From Anaerococcus jeddahensis (GTDB lineage Bacteria; Bacillota; Clostridia; Tissierellales; Peptoniphilaceae): 64,000 nt of DNA. How positions within the stretch are numbered: position 1 is the stretch's first letter; each line of letters begins with the position of its first letter. Shown in pieces: positions 8,473 through 17,997 of the stretch. The DNA is taken from assembly GCF_001182725.1 (NCBI RefSeq), contig NZ_CWHU01000005.1, forward strand, positions 124,001-188,000. Direction: 5' to 3'. The notes beneath the pieces are model-generated. The model was not told the DNA's origin, ran no database searches, and saw nothing but the letters and a program-made list of their open reading frames with translations. A program made the translations under genes and the position numbers.

Positions 8473-10032
8473 TTAGTCTATGTGAACTCTACTTAAAATT
8501 TGATCTTTAACTTTTGCAACATTCATTCCAATTACTACTTGTATGTGTTGTTGTCCTTCTTTGTGAACAATTCCACTGTTAGGGTATTTGTTTATTATAT
8601 CTTTATCAATTAAGCTAGGGTCTTTTACATTGATTCTTAATCTTGTAAAGCAAGAATCTAATGAATCTATATTATCCTCACCTCCTAAGCCCTCAACTAT
8701 ATACATTGGATCATTGTCATCTTGGGCGATAGCACCGTAATCTGCGTTTGTTTCATCTGATTTTAATTCATCAGTATCTTCTCTACCTGGTGTTTTTAAA
8801 TCTAATTTTTTTATAAAATAAACGAATAAGAAATACCAAGTAGCTGTCCCTATAAGTCCTATTATTGGAACTATCCATAATTTTGTAAGACCTATTGGCA
8901 TAACAATATTTTTCGTAACTAAATCTATAACTCCACCTGTAAGGCAAACTCTAGCACCTGATAAGTAAATTAATATTTGGAATAATCCATCAAGTAGGGA
9001 GTGGATTAACCATAATAATGGTGAAATAAATAAGAAAGCAAATTCAAATGGTTCTGTGATTCCTGATAAAACAGCTGTTAATAATGTAGGGATAATAAAT
9101 GCTTTTGTTCTTGCCTTGTTTTCTGGTTTTGCAGTTTTAATAAAGGCGAGTGCTATTCCTATACAACCAAATATTTTTGAAAAACCCCAGTTCATATATC
9201 TTGCAGCTTCATTTATACTTGTTAAATTATGAGCGATTCCCATTTGAGCAAACCAAATTGGATCAGCACCTTGAATAACTTCTCCAGCGATTTTTGCTGT
9301 TCCACCGATACTTGTGTACATAAATGGCATGTAAACTAAGTGGTGAAGTCCGGTAGGGATTAAAAATCTATTTAAAAATCCGTAGATATATAAACCAAAT
9401 ACTCCTGTATTTGACATTATATTTGTAATTGAATTAATTCCATTATTTACAACAGGCCATACATATGAAAGAACTATTGCAAGAACAATATCAACTGCAG
9501 CAACAATTAAATATGCAAATCTTGGTCCGCCATAAATACTTAATGAAACTGGAAATTCTACTTCTGAATATTTGTTAAAAATATATCCTGTGATACATCC
9601 TAAAAGTATTCCAGAAAATACTCCCATATCCAAACTTTGAACACCTAAAACTAAAGTTTGACCAGTTCCTGAAAGTCCAAATTCTGGATCCGCTGTTGCA
9701 AGCATGTCGTGTCCTTTTAGCCATAGATTATTTGCTGTAATAAAAATTAGAAAGCTTAAAAGCCCAACTACAGCAGCTTGTCCCTTGTTCTTTTTTGCAA
9801 GTCCAGCACTAAGACCTACACAAAAAATAACGGATAATTGTGAAATATTTCCTAATAAGAAAGTTGTAAAAATAAAGTTTCCCGTATTTCTTATTGCTTC
9901 TGGCATAAAATTAAGTTGTAAAATTGAACAAAGTGCGATTAATAAACCTGGAATTACTAGAAAAAACACAGGTTGTAGCATAGCATGGGCAAAATCCTGC
10001 ACGCCCATTTTCATTTTGTCTTTAAAAGTCAT
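8473..10032 (-). CDS. glvC: PTS alpha-glucoside transporter EIICB
   Basis: 519 residues. An EIIC membrane domain (about 1-425), with GLHHLVYMPF and the conserved GITEPFEF segment, is followed by an EIIB domain with the phosphorylatable Cys461 in DSCFTRLRI. It takes up and phosphorylates alpha-glucosides at the membrane. No EIIA domain is fused or encoded beside it, so it must borrow an EIIA in trans. Order in the transcript: antiterminator, EIICB, GH4 hydrolase. Confidence 0.9.
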   Translation of the reverse strand: MTFKDKMKMGVQDFAHAMLQPVFFLVIPGLLIALCSILQLNFMPEAIRNTGNFIFTTFLLGNISQLSVIFCVGLSAGLAKKNKGQAAVVGLLSFLIFITANNLWLKGHDMLATADPEFGLSGTGQTLVLGVQSLDMGVFSGILLGCITGYIFNKYSEVEFPVSLSIYGGPRFAYLIVAAVDIVLAIVLSYVWPVVNNGINSITNIMSNTGVFGLYIYGFLNRFLIPTGLHHLVYMPFMYTSIGGTAKIAGEVIQGADPIWFAQMGIAHNLTSINEAARYMNWGFSKIFGCIGIALAFIKTAKPENKARTKAFIIPTLLTAVLSGITEPFEFAFLFISPLLWLIHSLLDGLFQILIYLSGARVCLTGGVIDLVTKNIVMPIGLTKLWIVPIIGLIGTATWYFLFVYFIKKLDLKTPGREDTDELKSDETNADYGAIAQDDNDPMYIVEGLGGEDNIDSLDSCFTRLRINVKDPSLIDKDIINKYPNSGIVHKEGQQHIQVVIGMNVAKVKDQILSRVHID

Positions 10033-10056
10033 TTTTCCCTCCTTGACAATTACTTT

Positions 10057-10887
10057 TTATTGATTAGTATTTCTTTTTCTGTTAATTAGTAAAGTTAGCA
10101 TAGTTTTTTCTTCATCAGTGACTATAATTTTATATTTATTTTCTACAAAACTCACAATAGAAAGCGTAGTTATAAAATCTTTTTTATAATTACTTCTTAT
10201 AAAATAATATAGCTTTTTATCATTGATATTTTTTTGCTTTCCTTCTTTGATTCTTGTAATAAATTTATTTATATAGTCATACAAGACGTAATCTTTTCCA
10301 TATAAATTTTCTGACATTTGGCCTTCATATATAATTTTAATTATCTCTTTTATATCTTCGATTTGAGATACAATTTCTGAAGGATTTCTATCATATTCAG
10401 CGTCTACAATGTGTAATGCAATTGAACTTGCTTCGTGTTCATCAAAGTTAATATTCAAATTTTTATTTAGATAATTTACAGCATATAAGCCTAATTCAAA
10501 TTCTTGTTTGTAAATATTTCTTACCTCATGCAAGAGAGGATTGGTAAAGTTATAACCTTTCTCTCTTCTTTTTATTGCAAAAGAAATGTGGTCAGTAAGA
10601 CTTATGTAAATATTTTCGTTTAACTTATAGTCAAATTTATCTTGAATGTGTGAGACAATGTCAAGACACAAGTCAATGTGTTCAATTGGAATTGAGGATA
10701 AAAGATTAATAAGTCTTTCTAGATGAGTTTTATTATCTAAATGATAAGTTTTTTCTATCTTTTCTTTTTCTACTAAATCTCCTTTCTTTTTATTAAATCC
10801 TAAGCCTTTTCCCATAAGGATTACTTCTAGTTCGTTTTCGTCTTTAGCGCTAATTATGTTGTTGTTAATAATCTTATATATTTTCAT
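10057..10887 (-). CDS. LicT/BglG-type PRD transcription antiterminator
   Basis: 276 residues: an N-terminal RNA-binding CAT domain (MKIYKIINNNIISAK, GKGLGFNKKKGD, residues 1-55) and two PRD domains with the histidines that PTS proteins phosphorylate (SLTDHISFAI, LLHEVRNIY in PRD1; DEHEASSIALHIVD in PRD2). Bound to a RAT hairpin it prevents termination when substrate is present. It is first in the operon and a RAT/terminator pair lies in its own leader, so it should be autoregulated. Confidence 0.92.
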   Translation of the reverse strand: MKIYKIINNNIISAKDENELEVILMGKGLGFNKKKGDLVEKEKIEKTYHLDNKTHLERLINLLSSIPIEHIDLCLDIVSHIQDKFDYKLNENIYISLTDHISFAIKRREKGYNFTNPLLHEVRNIYKQEFELGLYAVNYLNKNLNINFDEHEASSIALHIVDAEYDRNPSEIVSQIEDIKEIIKIIYEGQMSENLYGKDYVLYDYINKFITRIKEGKQKNINDKKLYYFIRSNYKKDFITTLSIVSFVENKYKIIVTDEEKTMLTLLINRKRNTNQ

Positions 10888-10911
10888 AACGGTACCATCT
10901 CAAATTTTAAT

Positions 10912-10957
10912 AAAAAAAACCAAACAAAGCTATCTCGTGATAGCCTCGTTTGGTTTA
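10912..10957 (-). terminator. Antiterminator-controlled leader terminator
   Basis: On the minus strand, AAACCAAACGAGGCTATC pairs with GATAGCTTTGTTTGGTTT, followed by a T run, about 25 bp before the antiterminator ATG. Its 5' arm shares AAACC with the end of the RAT, so the two structures exclude each other. Confidence 0.9.
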
Positions 10958-10980
10958 GCCTAATTCAATAGTAACTATCC
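10952..10980 (-). promoter_or_regulatory. RAT (ribonucleic antiterminator) for the LicT-type protein
   Basis: The minus-strand 29-mer begins GGATAGTTACTATTG and ends TTAGGCTAAACC. This matches the LicT/SacT/BglG RAT layout, which begins GGATTGTTACTG and ends GGCAAAACC. Confidence 0.88.
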
Positions 10981-10981
10981 A

Positions 10982-10996
10982 TTGAAAACGTTTCAT
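10982..10996. promoter_or_regulatory. Imperfect cre (CcpA) site
   Basis: TTGAAAACGTTTCATT on the plus strand is a near-symmetric TGAAAACGTTTCA, one base shorter than the ideal 14-bp cre. It lies at the predicted transcription start of the alpha-glucoside operon, where CcpA would block initiation. Confidence 0.55.
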
Positions 10997-11003
10997 TGGT
11001 TAA

Positions 11004-11032
11004 ATTATATAAGGCATTTTTAATTTTGTCAA
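11004..11032 (-). promoter_or_regulatory. Sigma-A promoter of the alpha-glucoside operon
   Basis: Consensus TTGACA (11027-11032) and TATAAT (11004-11009) on the minus strand, separated by exactly 17 bp. Confidence 0.92.
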
Positions 11033-11178
11033 GATGTTGTTTAAAAATTTAATTTATACTAACGATAAATTTTTTTGGGTAAGTAATATATAAAAGGGTG
11101 ATTTGATAATTATGACTTAAAAAAATTGGTATTTAATGAAAGTCATAAATCTAATTTGTATATATTAAGGAGATTTTT

Positions 11179-12657
11179 ATGGAAAAAAATAATAGCGTAT
11201 TTTCTAAGGCCTCAAATGGACTTCAAATATTTGGTAGATCTATGTTGTTGGCTATTTCAGCAATGCCTGCGGCTGCAATCTTAAATAGGCTTGCTAGTGA
11301 TGATTTATTTAATATTCCTTTTTTAAAGGAAGCAGCTTGGACGATATTTGCAATTTTGCCATTAATTTTTGCGGTATCGGTTGCAGGCGGAATTACAAGA
11401 GATAAACATATTGCGGCTGGGGTTGCTTCAGTTATAGCTTATAATATTTTAATTCATACTTTAAGAGAAATTGATAAAACTGGGTTTAATTCATTTGGCA
11501 GAGTTGCGGTTAGTAATGTTGAATCAAATATTTTAATTGGTATTATCGCAGGGCTTGTTGCGGGAATTTCTTACAATAAATTTAAAGACAAAGCTTTGCC
11601 ATCTGCTCTAGCATTTTTTGGTGGGAGAAGACTTGTAATTATTATGTCTTCATTTTTTGCAATCATTGTGTCTTGGATATTATCCTATATTTTTCCAACC
11701 CTTGATGAGGGTATACTTTCTTTAGGAAAAAATATTGGAACTATGTCTATGGGACCTTTTATTTTTGGATTTTTAAATAGGCTACTAATTCCTACAGGTC
11801 TTCATCACATACTTGCGACATATATTCAAATGCAATTGCCTTCCACTTTAAAAGAATTTGCAAATTTTACTGGTGAAATCCCTAGATTTTTCGCAGGCGA
11901 TCCAACAGCAGGATCTTTTGTCTCTGGTATGTTTCCAATGATGATGTTTGGCCTTCCTGGAGCTGCTTTTGCAATGTATTCAACAGCTTATGAAAAAAAT
12001 AAAAAAAGAGTTAAGGGATTGTTATTAGGCGCAGCATTTACTGCTTTTTTAACTGGAATAACTGAGCCTGTAGAATTTTCATTTATGTTTGTTTCACCAA
12101 TTTTATTTTTGGTGCATGCAAGTTTAACTGGATTTTCAAATGTTATTTGTAAAATATTTGGAGCAAAAATTATTGGAGTTGGTGGATCTGGTATTATTGA
12201 CTATTTCTTACAATTTAATAAAGCTACTAAACCTCTATTAATTATTCCTATTGGAATTGTATTGTTCTTGCTTTATTATTTCATTTTCAGATTTTTGATT
12301 ATTAAACTTGATATAAAAACTCCGGGCAGAGAAGATGAAACTATAACTAGTGTTAATAAGGACGTTAGTTTATCTGATAAGGCGTCTTCAATTCTTAAAT
12401 ATGTTGGAGGAAGAGAAAATATAGTTGAATTTGAAAATTGTATCACAAGATTAAGAATCAAATTGAAAGATATGTCAAAATTAGATGCTAAAAAACTAAA
12501 AGAAATTGGGGTAATCGAAGTTATGAAAATGTCAAATAACAATGTTCATCTTGTGATAGGCTTAGAGGTAGAACAATTGGCAAATGAAATTCAACCATTA
12601 CTAAGTGAAGAAAAAGTTGTAGAGAAAGGAACTACAGATTTAAATGATATCAAGTAA
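11179..12657 (+). CDS. nagE: PTS N-acetylglucosamine transporter EIICB
   Basis: 492 residues: EIIC domain (about 15-385) with GRSMLLAISAMPAAAI, FLNRLLIPTGLHHI and FLTGITEPVEFSF, then EIIB with Cys421 in ENCITRLRI. It overlaps nagA by 14 bp, which points to GlcNAc as the sugar. There is no EIIA domain. The 146-bp upstream region holds AAGGAG before the ATG and an inverted pair ATTATGACTT/AAAGTCATAAAT, but no RAT, so control differs from the divergent operon. Confidence 0.88.
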   Translation: MEKNNSVFSKASNGLQIFGRSMLLAISAMPAAAILNRLASDDLFNIPFLKEAAWTIFAILPLIFAVSVAGGITRDKHIAAGVASVIAYNILIHTLREIDKTGFNSFGRVAVSNVESNILIGIIAGLVAGISYNKFKDKALPSALAFFGGRRLVIIMSSFFAIIVSWILSYIFPTLDEGILSLGKNIGTMSMGPFIFGFLNRLLIPTGLHHILATYIQMQLPSTLKEFANFTGEIPRFFAGDPTAGSFVSGMFPMMMFGLPGAAFAMYSTAYEKNKKRVKGLLLGAAFTAFLTGITEPVEFSFMFVSPILFLVHASLTGFSNVICKIFGAKIIGVGGSGIIDYFLQFNKATKPLLIIPIGIVLFLLYYFIFRFLIIKLDIKTPGREDETITSVNKDVSLSDKASSILKYVGGRENIVEFENCITRLRIKLKDMSKLDAKKLKEIGVIEVMKMSNNNVHLVIGLEVEQLANEIQPLLSEEKVVEKGTTDLNDIK

Positions 12658-13774
12658 ACTTTTTGCAAAAAAACTTTATACAGGTGATGAAATAATTGAA
12701 AATTGTAAAGTTGAAATTGAAAATAATAAAATAAAAAAGATAAAAAAATTGGATAAGGTAAATTGTGAAGATATTATAGCTCCTGGCTTTATAGATATTC
12801 ATAACCATGGTGGTTATGGGATCGATTATATTGATGCTTCAATTGATGATATTAAAAAATTACAAATTAATCAAGCAAGTGAAGGTATTAGTTCGATGCT
12901 TGCAACTATTGGACTTTCTAGAAAAGAAAATATTTTAAGTTCTTTGAAAAATATTTCATCTTACATTGAAAATGAAAATAATTTTGGAACAAAAATTTTG
13001 GGAATTCACATGGAGGGACCATTTTTAAGTAAAGATAAAAGTGGTGTGATGGATGATGAATTAACTCTAGATCCCGATATATCATTAATGAAAGATTTTA
13101 TAAAAGCTTCTAGAAATAATATTTCATTAATTACCTTGGCTCCGGAATTAAAAGGGGCAAAAGAACTGGTAAGTTTTTTAATAGAGAATAATATCATAGC
13201 TTCAGCGGGACACACAAATGCAAAAGAAGAGGATATGGTTGAGATTGAAAAGTATGGTCTAGATCAAGTAACTCATTTATATAACGCAATGAGAGGATTT
13301 CATCACAGAGATATAGGTATTATTGGAGAAAGTTTATACAATGAAAAAATTTTTGTAGAAATGGTAGGTTTTGATACTTTTTCTATTTCTCCAAAAGTTT
13401 GGAATTTTACCTATAAACTAAAAGGGCCAGATAAAATGATAATAGCAACTGATGCTTTGACCTTAAAAGGACTTAAAAATGGTGAATATAATTATGGCGG
13501 CAAAAAAATTAATTTTATTGATGGTTTTGCTTATACAGATTATTACGGTCAAAACAGGCTTCCAGGTAAGCCTATGACTTTTATTGAATGTGTAAAAAAT
13601 GTATTGAAGTATACAGATGCTAAGTTTGAAGATGTAGTGAAAATGGCCTGTGTAAATCCTGCTAGAAGATTAGGTTTAAGAAATATTGGAAAGATAAAAG
13701 AAAATTATATTGCCGATATAAATGTTTTTGATAATAATTTCAATTTGAAAAAAACTCTTATAAATGGGAAATAA
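12644..13774 (+). CDS. nagA: N-acetylglucosamine-6-phosphate deacetylase
   Basis: 376-residue amidohydrolase-fold enzyme converting GlcNAc-6-P to glucosamine-6-P and acetate. Visible are the metal motif IDIHNHGGYG near 49, HMEGPF near 123 with the metal-ligand Glu, SAGHTNA near 188, THLYNAMRG near 211 and the catalytic Asp in IIATDA near 267. The start lies inside nagE, so translation is coupled. No nagB deaminase gene lies beside it. A terminator follows. Confidence 0.93.
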   Translation: MISSKLFAKKLYTGDEIIENCKVEIENNKIKKIKKLDKVNCEDIIAPGFIDIHNHGGYGIDYIDASIDDIKKLQINQASEGISSMLATIGLSRKENILSSLKNISSYIENENNFGTKILGIHMEGPFLSKDKSGVMDDELTLDPDISLMKDFIKASRNNISLITLAPELKGAKELVSFLIENNIIASAGHTNAKEEDMVEIEKYGLDQVTHLYNAMRGFHHRDIGIIGESLYNEKIFVEMVGFDTFSISPKVWNFTYKLKGPDKMIIATDALTLKGLKNGEYNYGGKKINFIDGFAYTDYYGQNRLPGKPMTFIECVKNVLKYTDAKFEDVVKMACVNPARRLGLRNIGKIKENYIADINVFDNNFNLKKTLINGK

Positions 13775-13783
13775 TAAAATACG

Positions 13784-13826
13784 GCTGTTGTAAAATTTAT
13801 TTTGATTTTACAGCAGTCTTTTTTTG
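13784..13826 (+). terminator. Terminator after nagA
   Basis: GCTGTTGTAAAAT paired with ATTTTACAGCAGT, then a T run. Confidence 0.8.
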
Positions 13827-13881
13827 AGTTTTTAAAAAAATCAAGGAGAATTAGGGTAATAAATACAAAAGAGGTGATTTT

Positions 13882-15360
13882 ATGGGAAATTTAATTAGTG
13901 TTGATAGGAAAATGAAATTTCAAGATTTTAAGCGTTCTGAGCTTGCGGAAAGGCTTGGGAGAGTTTCAAGGATTTGTAATGATTTGGATATTCCGATTTT
14001 AATTATTGTTGATGGATGGGAATCTTCTGGGCGTGGTTTTGTTATTAAAGACTTGTGCCGTGACTTTGCTGCTAAAAATTTTGATGTTGAAGTTTTTGAT
14101 AAGGATGAATCTTATGATGATAAATACCCTTTTATTAGAAAATTTTGGATAAATGTTCCTGAAAAGGGAAGGATTAAAATTTTTGATAGGTCTTTTTATT
14201 ATAAAATTTTTGAAAAGAAAAATTTGTCTGACAAACAAATTCAAAAAAGAATTGATTCTATAAAATCTATTGAGAAGGCCCTTTTTGATGACCAAACTAT
14301 TATTTTGAAATTTTTCTTAAATGTTGATAAAAAAGAACAGGCAAAAAGAATTGAGAAGCTGGAAGATTCTTATAAGGAAGATTTTTATATTGATGGTTTG
14401 GATTTAGACCAACAAAAAAATTACAAGGATTATGAAAAGCATTTCAAAAAAACTTTAGATGCTAGTGATTTTTCTTATGCAAGATGGGATATAGTCGATT
14501 CTAATGACAAAAAAGCTGCTAGTAAGGAAGTTTTGGGTCTTGCTCTTGATAGGATCAGCCAAGGGATGGAAAGAATTATAAGACAAAGGGAAGAAAATGA
14601 AAATGTAGAGAGAGATTATATTTCTTCTTCAAGTATTTTACAAAATATTGATCTGTCTAAATCTATTTCTGATGAAAAGTATCAGGAAAAAAAGGACAAG
14701 CTACAAGATGAAGTTGCTAAATTAATGTACAAATTTTACCAAAAGGGTATCAGCCAAGTTTTGGTTTTTGAGGGGGTTGATGCTGCTGGAAAAGATGGAG
14801 CTATTGAAAGATTAATTAAAGAAGTTGATCCAAGACTCTACAGTGTTCACGGAATTTCAGCTCCATCAAAGGAAGAACTATCAAGAAATTATTTGTGGAG
14901 ATTTTTCACAAAGCTTCCTAGAGATGGTTATGTGGGAATTTTTTCAAGGTCTTGGTATGGAAGAGTTATGGTTGAAAGAGTTGAAGGTTTTGCCAAAACC
15001 AATGAATGGGACAGGGCCTATGGAGAAATCCTTGATATGGAAAAGCAAATTTATGACCATGGGTCTTTGGTTTTGAAATTTTTTGTAACAATTGATAAGG
15101 ATGAACAATTAAAAAGATTTAAGGATAGGCAAAGAGATCCTGATAAACAATATAAAATCACAGATGAGGACTGGAGAAACAGGGACAAATGGGATGATTA
15201 TATTGAGGCTATGAATGAAATGCTTGAAAGAACCAGTGTCAGCTATGCTCCTTGGATAATTGTTGAGGGAAATTCTAAAAAATATGCAAGAATAAAAGTT
15301 ATGGAAGAATATATTAAAGCTGCCAAGGCTCATCTTAAAAAACTTGAAGATAAAAAATAA
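13882..15360 (+). CDS. Two-domain PPK2 polyphosphate kinase / polyphosphate:AMP phosphotransferase
   Basis: 492 residues with tandem PPK2 domains. The N-terminal one carries a degraded P-loop (DGWESSGRGFV near 44) and FDRSFYY. The C-terminal one, from about residue 275, carries EGVDAAGKDGA near 297 and the Walker B/lid region FSRSWYGRVMVERVEG. Two-domain PPK2 proteins are known to transfer phosphate from polyphosphate to AMP. As in that class the C-terminal domain looks like the active one, by inference. An AGAGGTGAT site precedes the ATG. Confidence 0.88.
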   Translation: MGNLISVDRKMKFQDFKRSELAERLGRVSRICNDLDIPILIIVDGWESSGRGFVIKDLCRDFAAKNFDVEVFDKDESYDDKYPFIRKFWINVPEKGRIKIFDRSFYYKIFEKKNLSDKQIQKRIDSIKSIEKALFDDQTIILKFFLNVDKKEQAKRIEKLEDSYKEDFYIDGLDLDQQKNYKDYEKHFKKTLDASDFSYARWDIVDSNDKKAASKEVLGLALDRISQGMERIIRQREENENVERDYISSSSILQNIDLSKSISDEKYQEKKDKLQDEVAKLMYKFYQKGISQVLVFEGVDAAGKDGAIERLIKEVDPRLYSVHGISAPSKEELSRNYLWRFFTKLPRDGYVGIFSRSWYGRVMVERVEGFAKTNEWDRAYGEILDMEKQIYDHGSLVLKFFVTIDKDEQLKRFKDRQRDPDKQYKITDEDWRNRDKWDDYIEAMNEMLERTSVSYAPWIIVEGNSKKYARIKVMEEYIKAAKAHLKKLEDKK

Positions 15361-15370
15361 TTTTTAATTT

Positions 15371-15384
15371 GTAACATAGGTTAC
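15371..15384. promoter_or_regulatory. HcpR-like palindromic operator of hcp
   Basis: Perfect GTAAC-ATAG-GTTAC palindrome. A -10-like TATTAT lies at 15407-15412, so the centre falls near -41.5, the class II activation position of Crp/Fnr proteins. Predicted clostridial HcpR sites have this shape, from memory. Confidence 0.6.
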
Positions 15385-15452
15385 CGATTAAAAAAAATAT
15401 TTCTAGTATTATAGGATTGTAAGAAGAAAGAATAAAAAGAAAGGATTTTATT

Positions 15453-17069
15453 ATGTTTTGTTTTCAATGTCAAGAAACAGCTGGCAACAAGGGCTGTACA
15501 AAAGTTGGAGTTTGTGGAAAAGATGAAAATACTGCAAACAGCCAAGACTTGTTAATTTATGTTACAAAAGGACTAGCTGAAGTTTTAAATAAAATTCAAA
15601 ATGTCGATTCAAAATATTATGATTTAATTTCAAATAATATGTTTGTAACAATTACAAATGCAAATTTTGATGAAGAGGATATTTTAGACAAGGTAGAAGA
15701 AACTATTAAGGCAAAAGATGAATTAATCAAGGAAAATAAGCTTGAAAATTTATCAGCTGCGGCAAAATATACAACAGATGATAGGGATGAGCTAAAAAGA
15801 AAAGCTATCGAAGTTGGAGTTTTAAATATAGTAAATGAAGATGAAAGATCTTTGGTAGAACTTGTAACTTATGGCTTAAAAGGAATGGCAGCTTATAACC
15901 ATCACGCAAATGTTTTGGGTTATAGAAATGAAGAAGTTGATAAATTTATCTCCAAAACTTTGGAAAAAACTTTAAAAGATGATAAAGATATTAATGATTT
16001 AATTGATTTAACCATGGAAACTGGAAAACATGGTTTAATGGCAATGGAAACATTGGATAAGGCTAATACAGAAAAATTTGGAAATCCAGAAATCACTGAA
16101 GTTGATTTTTCTGCTGGGAAAAATCCAGGAATTTTAATTTCAGGTCACGATTTAAATGATATGGAAATGTTACTTGAACAAACAAAAGGTTTGGGAATAG
16201 ATATTTACACTCATTCAGAAATGCTTCCTGCAAACTATTATCCAAAATTTAAAAAATACGATCATTTCCATGGAAATTATGGAAATTCTTGGTGGAGTCA
16301 AAATGAAGAATTTCAAAAATTTAATGGACCAATTTTGATGACAACAAATTGTATAGTTCCACTTAAAAAAGATAATGACTATCTCGATAGATTATTTACA
16401 ACAGGAAATGCAGGATATCCTGGTGCAAAACACATAGAAGCGGATGAAAATGGTCACAAAGATTTTTCAGAAATAATTGAACTTGCAAAATCATGCAAAG
16501 CTCCAGAAAATTTAGAAAATACAAAAATTGTTGGAGGTTTTGCCCACAACCAAGTTGAAGCTCTTGCTGGTGATGTGGTAAAAGAAATCAAGGCTGGAAA
16601 TATTAAAAAATTTGTTGTAATGGCAGGATGTGACGGAAGACACAAAGATAGATCATATTACACAGAATTTGCAGAAAAACTACCAAAAGATTATGTTATT
16701 TTGACAGCTGGTTGTGCAAAATATAGGTACAACAAATTAAATCTTGGTGATATAAATGGAATTCCAAGAGTTTTAGATGCCGGTCAATGTAACGATTCAT
16801 ATTCTTTAGTAAAAACTGCCTTGTTATTACAAGATGCCTTTGGCCTTGAATCAGTAAATGATTTGCCACTTGAATTTAATATAGCTTGGTATGAGCAAAA
16901 AGCTGTAATAGTTTTATTAGCTTTGTTAAGTCTAGGAGTAAAAAATATCCATCTTGGACCAACACTTCCAGCTTTCTTGTCAGAAACTGTAGTAAATTTC
17001 TTGGTAGAAAATTTCAATATATCACCAATTTCAAGTGTAGAAAAAGATTTGGAAGAAATGACAGCATAA
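15453..17069 (+). CDS. hcp: Hydroxylamine reductase (hybrid cluster protein, class I)
   Basis: 538 residues. The N-terminal cysteines C3, C6, C15 and C21 give the short spacing of class I proteins from strict anaerobes. The C-terminal hybrid-cluster ligand regions include HCP-type [44 protein letters not shown] and [10 protein letters not shown]. The family reduces hydroxylamine and nitric oxide and protects against nitrosative stress. An HcpR-like operator lies upstream and a terminator downstream. Confidence 0.95.
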   Translation: MFCFQCQETAGNKGCTKVGVCGKDENTANSQDLLIYVTKGLAEVLNKIQNVDSKYYDLISNNMFVTITNANFDEEDILDKVEETIKAKDELIKENKLENLSAAAKYTTDDRDELKRKAIEVGVLNIVNEDERSLVELVTYGLKGMAAYNHHANVLGYRNEEVDKFISKTLEKTLKDDKDINDLIDLTMETGKHGLMAMETLDKANTEKFGNPEITEVDFSAGKNPGILISGHDLNDMEMLLEQTKGLGIDIYTHSEMLPANYYPKFKKYDHFHGNYGNSWWSQNEEFQKFNGPILMTTNCIVPLKKDNDYLDRLFTTGNAGYPGAKHIEADENGHKDFSEIIELAKSCKAPENLENTKIVGGFAHNQVEALAGDVVKEIKAGNIKKFVVMAGCDGRHKDRSYYTEFAEKLPKDYVILTAGCAKYRYNKLNLGDINGIPRVLDAGQCNDSYSLVKTALLLQDAFGLESVNDLPLEFNIAWYEQKAVIVLLALLSLGVKNIHLGPTLPAFLSETVVNFLVENFNISPISSVEKDLEEMTA

Positions 17070-17099
17070 AAATAAAAATTAAAGAGAAAATAAATTTAT

Positions 17100-17134
17100 A
17101 CATCCCCGAAATTAATAATTTTGGGGATTTTTTT
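17100..17134 (+). terminator. Terminator after hcp
   Basis: ATCCCCGAAATT paired with AATTTTGGGGAT, then seven T. Confidence 0.85.
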
Positions 17135-17201
17135 GAAAATTTATTTTTATTTTTCTAAATATAAAAGGAAAATTCATTTGTGAAAAAATAAATTAGAAAT
17201 T

Positions 17202-17236
17202 TTGAAATAGTTTTCAGCCTATGTTATCATGTAACA
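17202..17236 (+). promoter_or_regulatory. Promoter overlapped by a palindromic operator
   Basis: TTGAAA (17202-17207), 17-bp spacer, TATCAT (17225-17230). The palindrome TGTTA-TCATG-TAACA (17222-17236) covers the -10 box, a placement typical of repression. The gene start is at 17251, so the leader is very short. Confidence 0.6.
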
Positions 17237-17250
17237 CATGAGAGGTTAAT

Positions 17251-17997
17251 ATGTATTATATTGGAATAGATATTGGATCAACAGCTAGTAAATATGTTGT
17301 TCTAAATAATGAAAAAAATAAAATACTTTATAAAGAAGTTATAAGCAGTGGATGGAATAGCAAGGAAACTGGTAGGAAAATAATCGAAAAATTAGAAAAT
17401 TTGGGTTATGACAGAAAGGAAAGTCATATTACTGCTACAGGTTATGGAAGAATTGCAGTAGACTTTGCGGACAAGGTTATCACAGAAATTACTGCCCACG
17501 GCAAAGGAGCACATTTTTTGGGATCAAAAGATAAAACTGTAATCGACATTGGAGGACAAGATACAAAAATCATTGTTCAAAATGAAGAAAGAGTCGTGGA
17601 TTTTTTGATGAATGATAAGTGTTCGGCTGGAACTGGGAAATTTTTGGAAGTTATGGCAAATAGGCTTGGCCTTGATTTGGATGAATTTTTCAAAATGGCA
17701 AAAAATGGAAAGGACATAGAACTTTCTTCAACTTGTACGGTTTTTGCGGAATCTGAAGTTGTTTCTTTGATGGGAAAGGGAACAAAAAGAGAAGATATAG
17801 CAAGTGGAGTTATAAATTCTATAGTTTCAAAAGTTTCAAAACTTGCCCAAAAAAAATCTGATGACGGATATTTTCTTACAGGTGGTTTTTCTAACAATGA
17901 CTATATAATGAAATGTTTGGAAGAAAAACTTGATGTGGATGTTCAAAGTCATCCTGATGGAAGGTTTGCCGGAGCGATTGGAGCTGCTATTTTATGA
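17251..17997 (+). CDS. Acyl-CoA dehydratase activase / reductase-activating ATPase
   Basis: 248-residue BadF/HgdC-type ATPase with actin-like phosphate motifs GIDIGSTASK (residues 5-14), DIGGQDTK (99-106) and GGFSNND near 210. C124 (DKCSAGTG) and C162 (STCTVF) match the two cysteines by which HgdC dimers hold a bridging [4Fe-4S] cluster. It would use ATP to inject low-potential electrons into the partner reductase encoded two genes downstream. Its stop overlaps the next start by 4 bp. Confidence 0.9.
   Translation: MYYIGIDIGSTASKYVVLNNEKNKILYKEVISSGWNSKETGRKIIEKLENLGYDRKESHITATGYGRIAVDFADKVITEITAHGKGAHFLGSKDKTVIDIGGQDTKIIVQNEERVVDFLMNDKCSAGTGKFLEVMANRLGLDLDEFFKMAKNGKDIELSSTCTVFAESEVVSLMGKGTKREDIASGVINSIVSKVSKLAQKKSDDGYFLTGGFSNNDYIMKCLEEKLDVDVQSHPDGRFAGAIGAAIL

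Noticed and set aside
11033..11178. RAT or NagR operator before nagE
   Set aside because: An ATTGGTATTTAAT stretch recalls half of a NagR box and there is an inverted pair, but no full dyad or RAT/terminator could be read.
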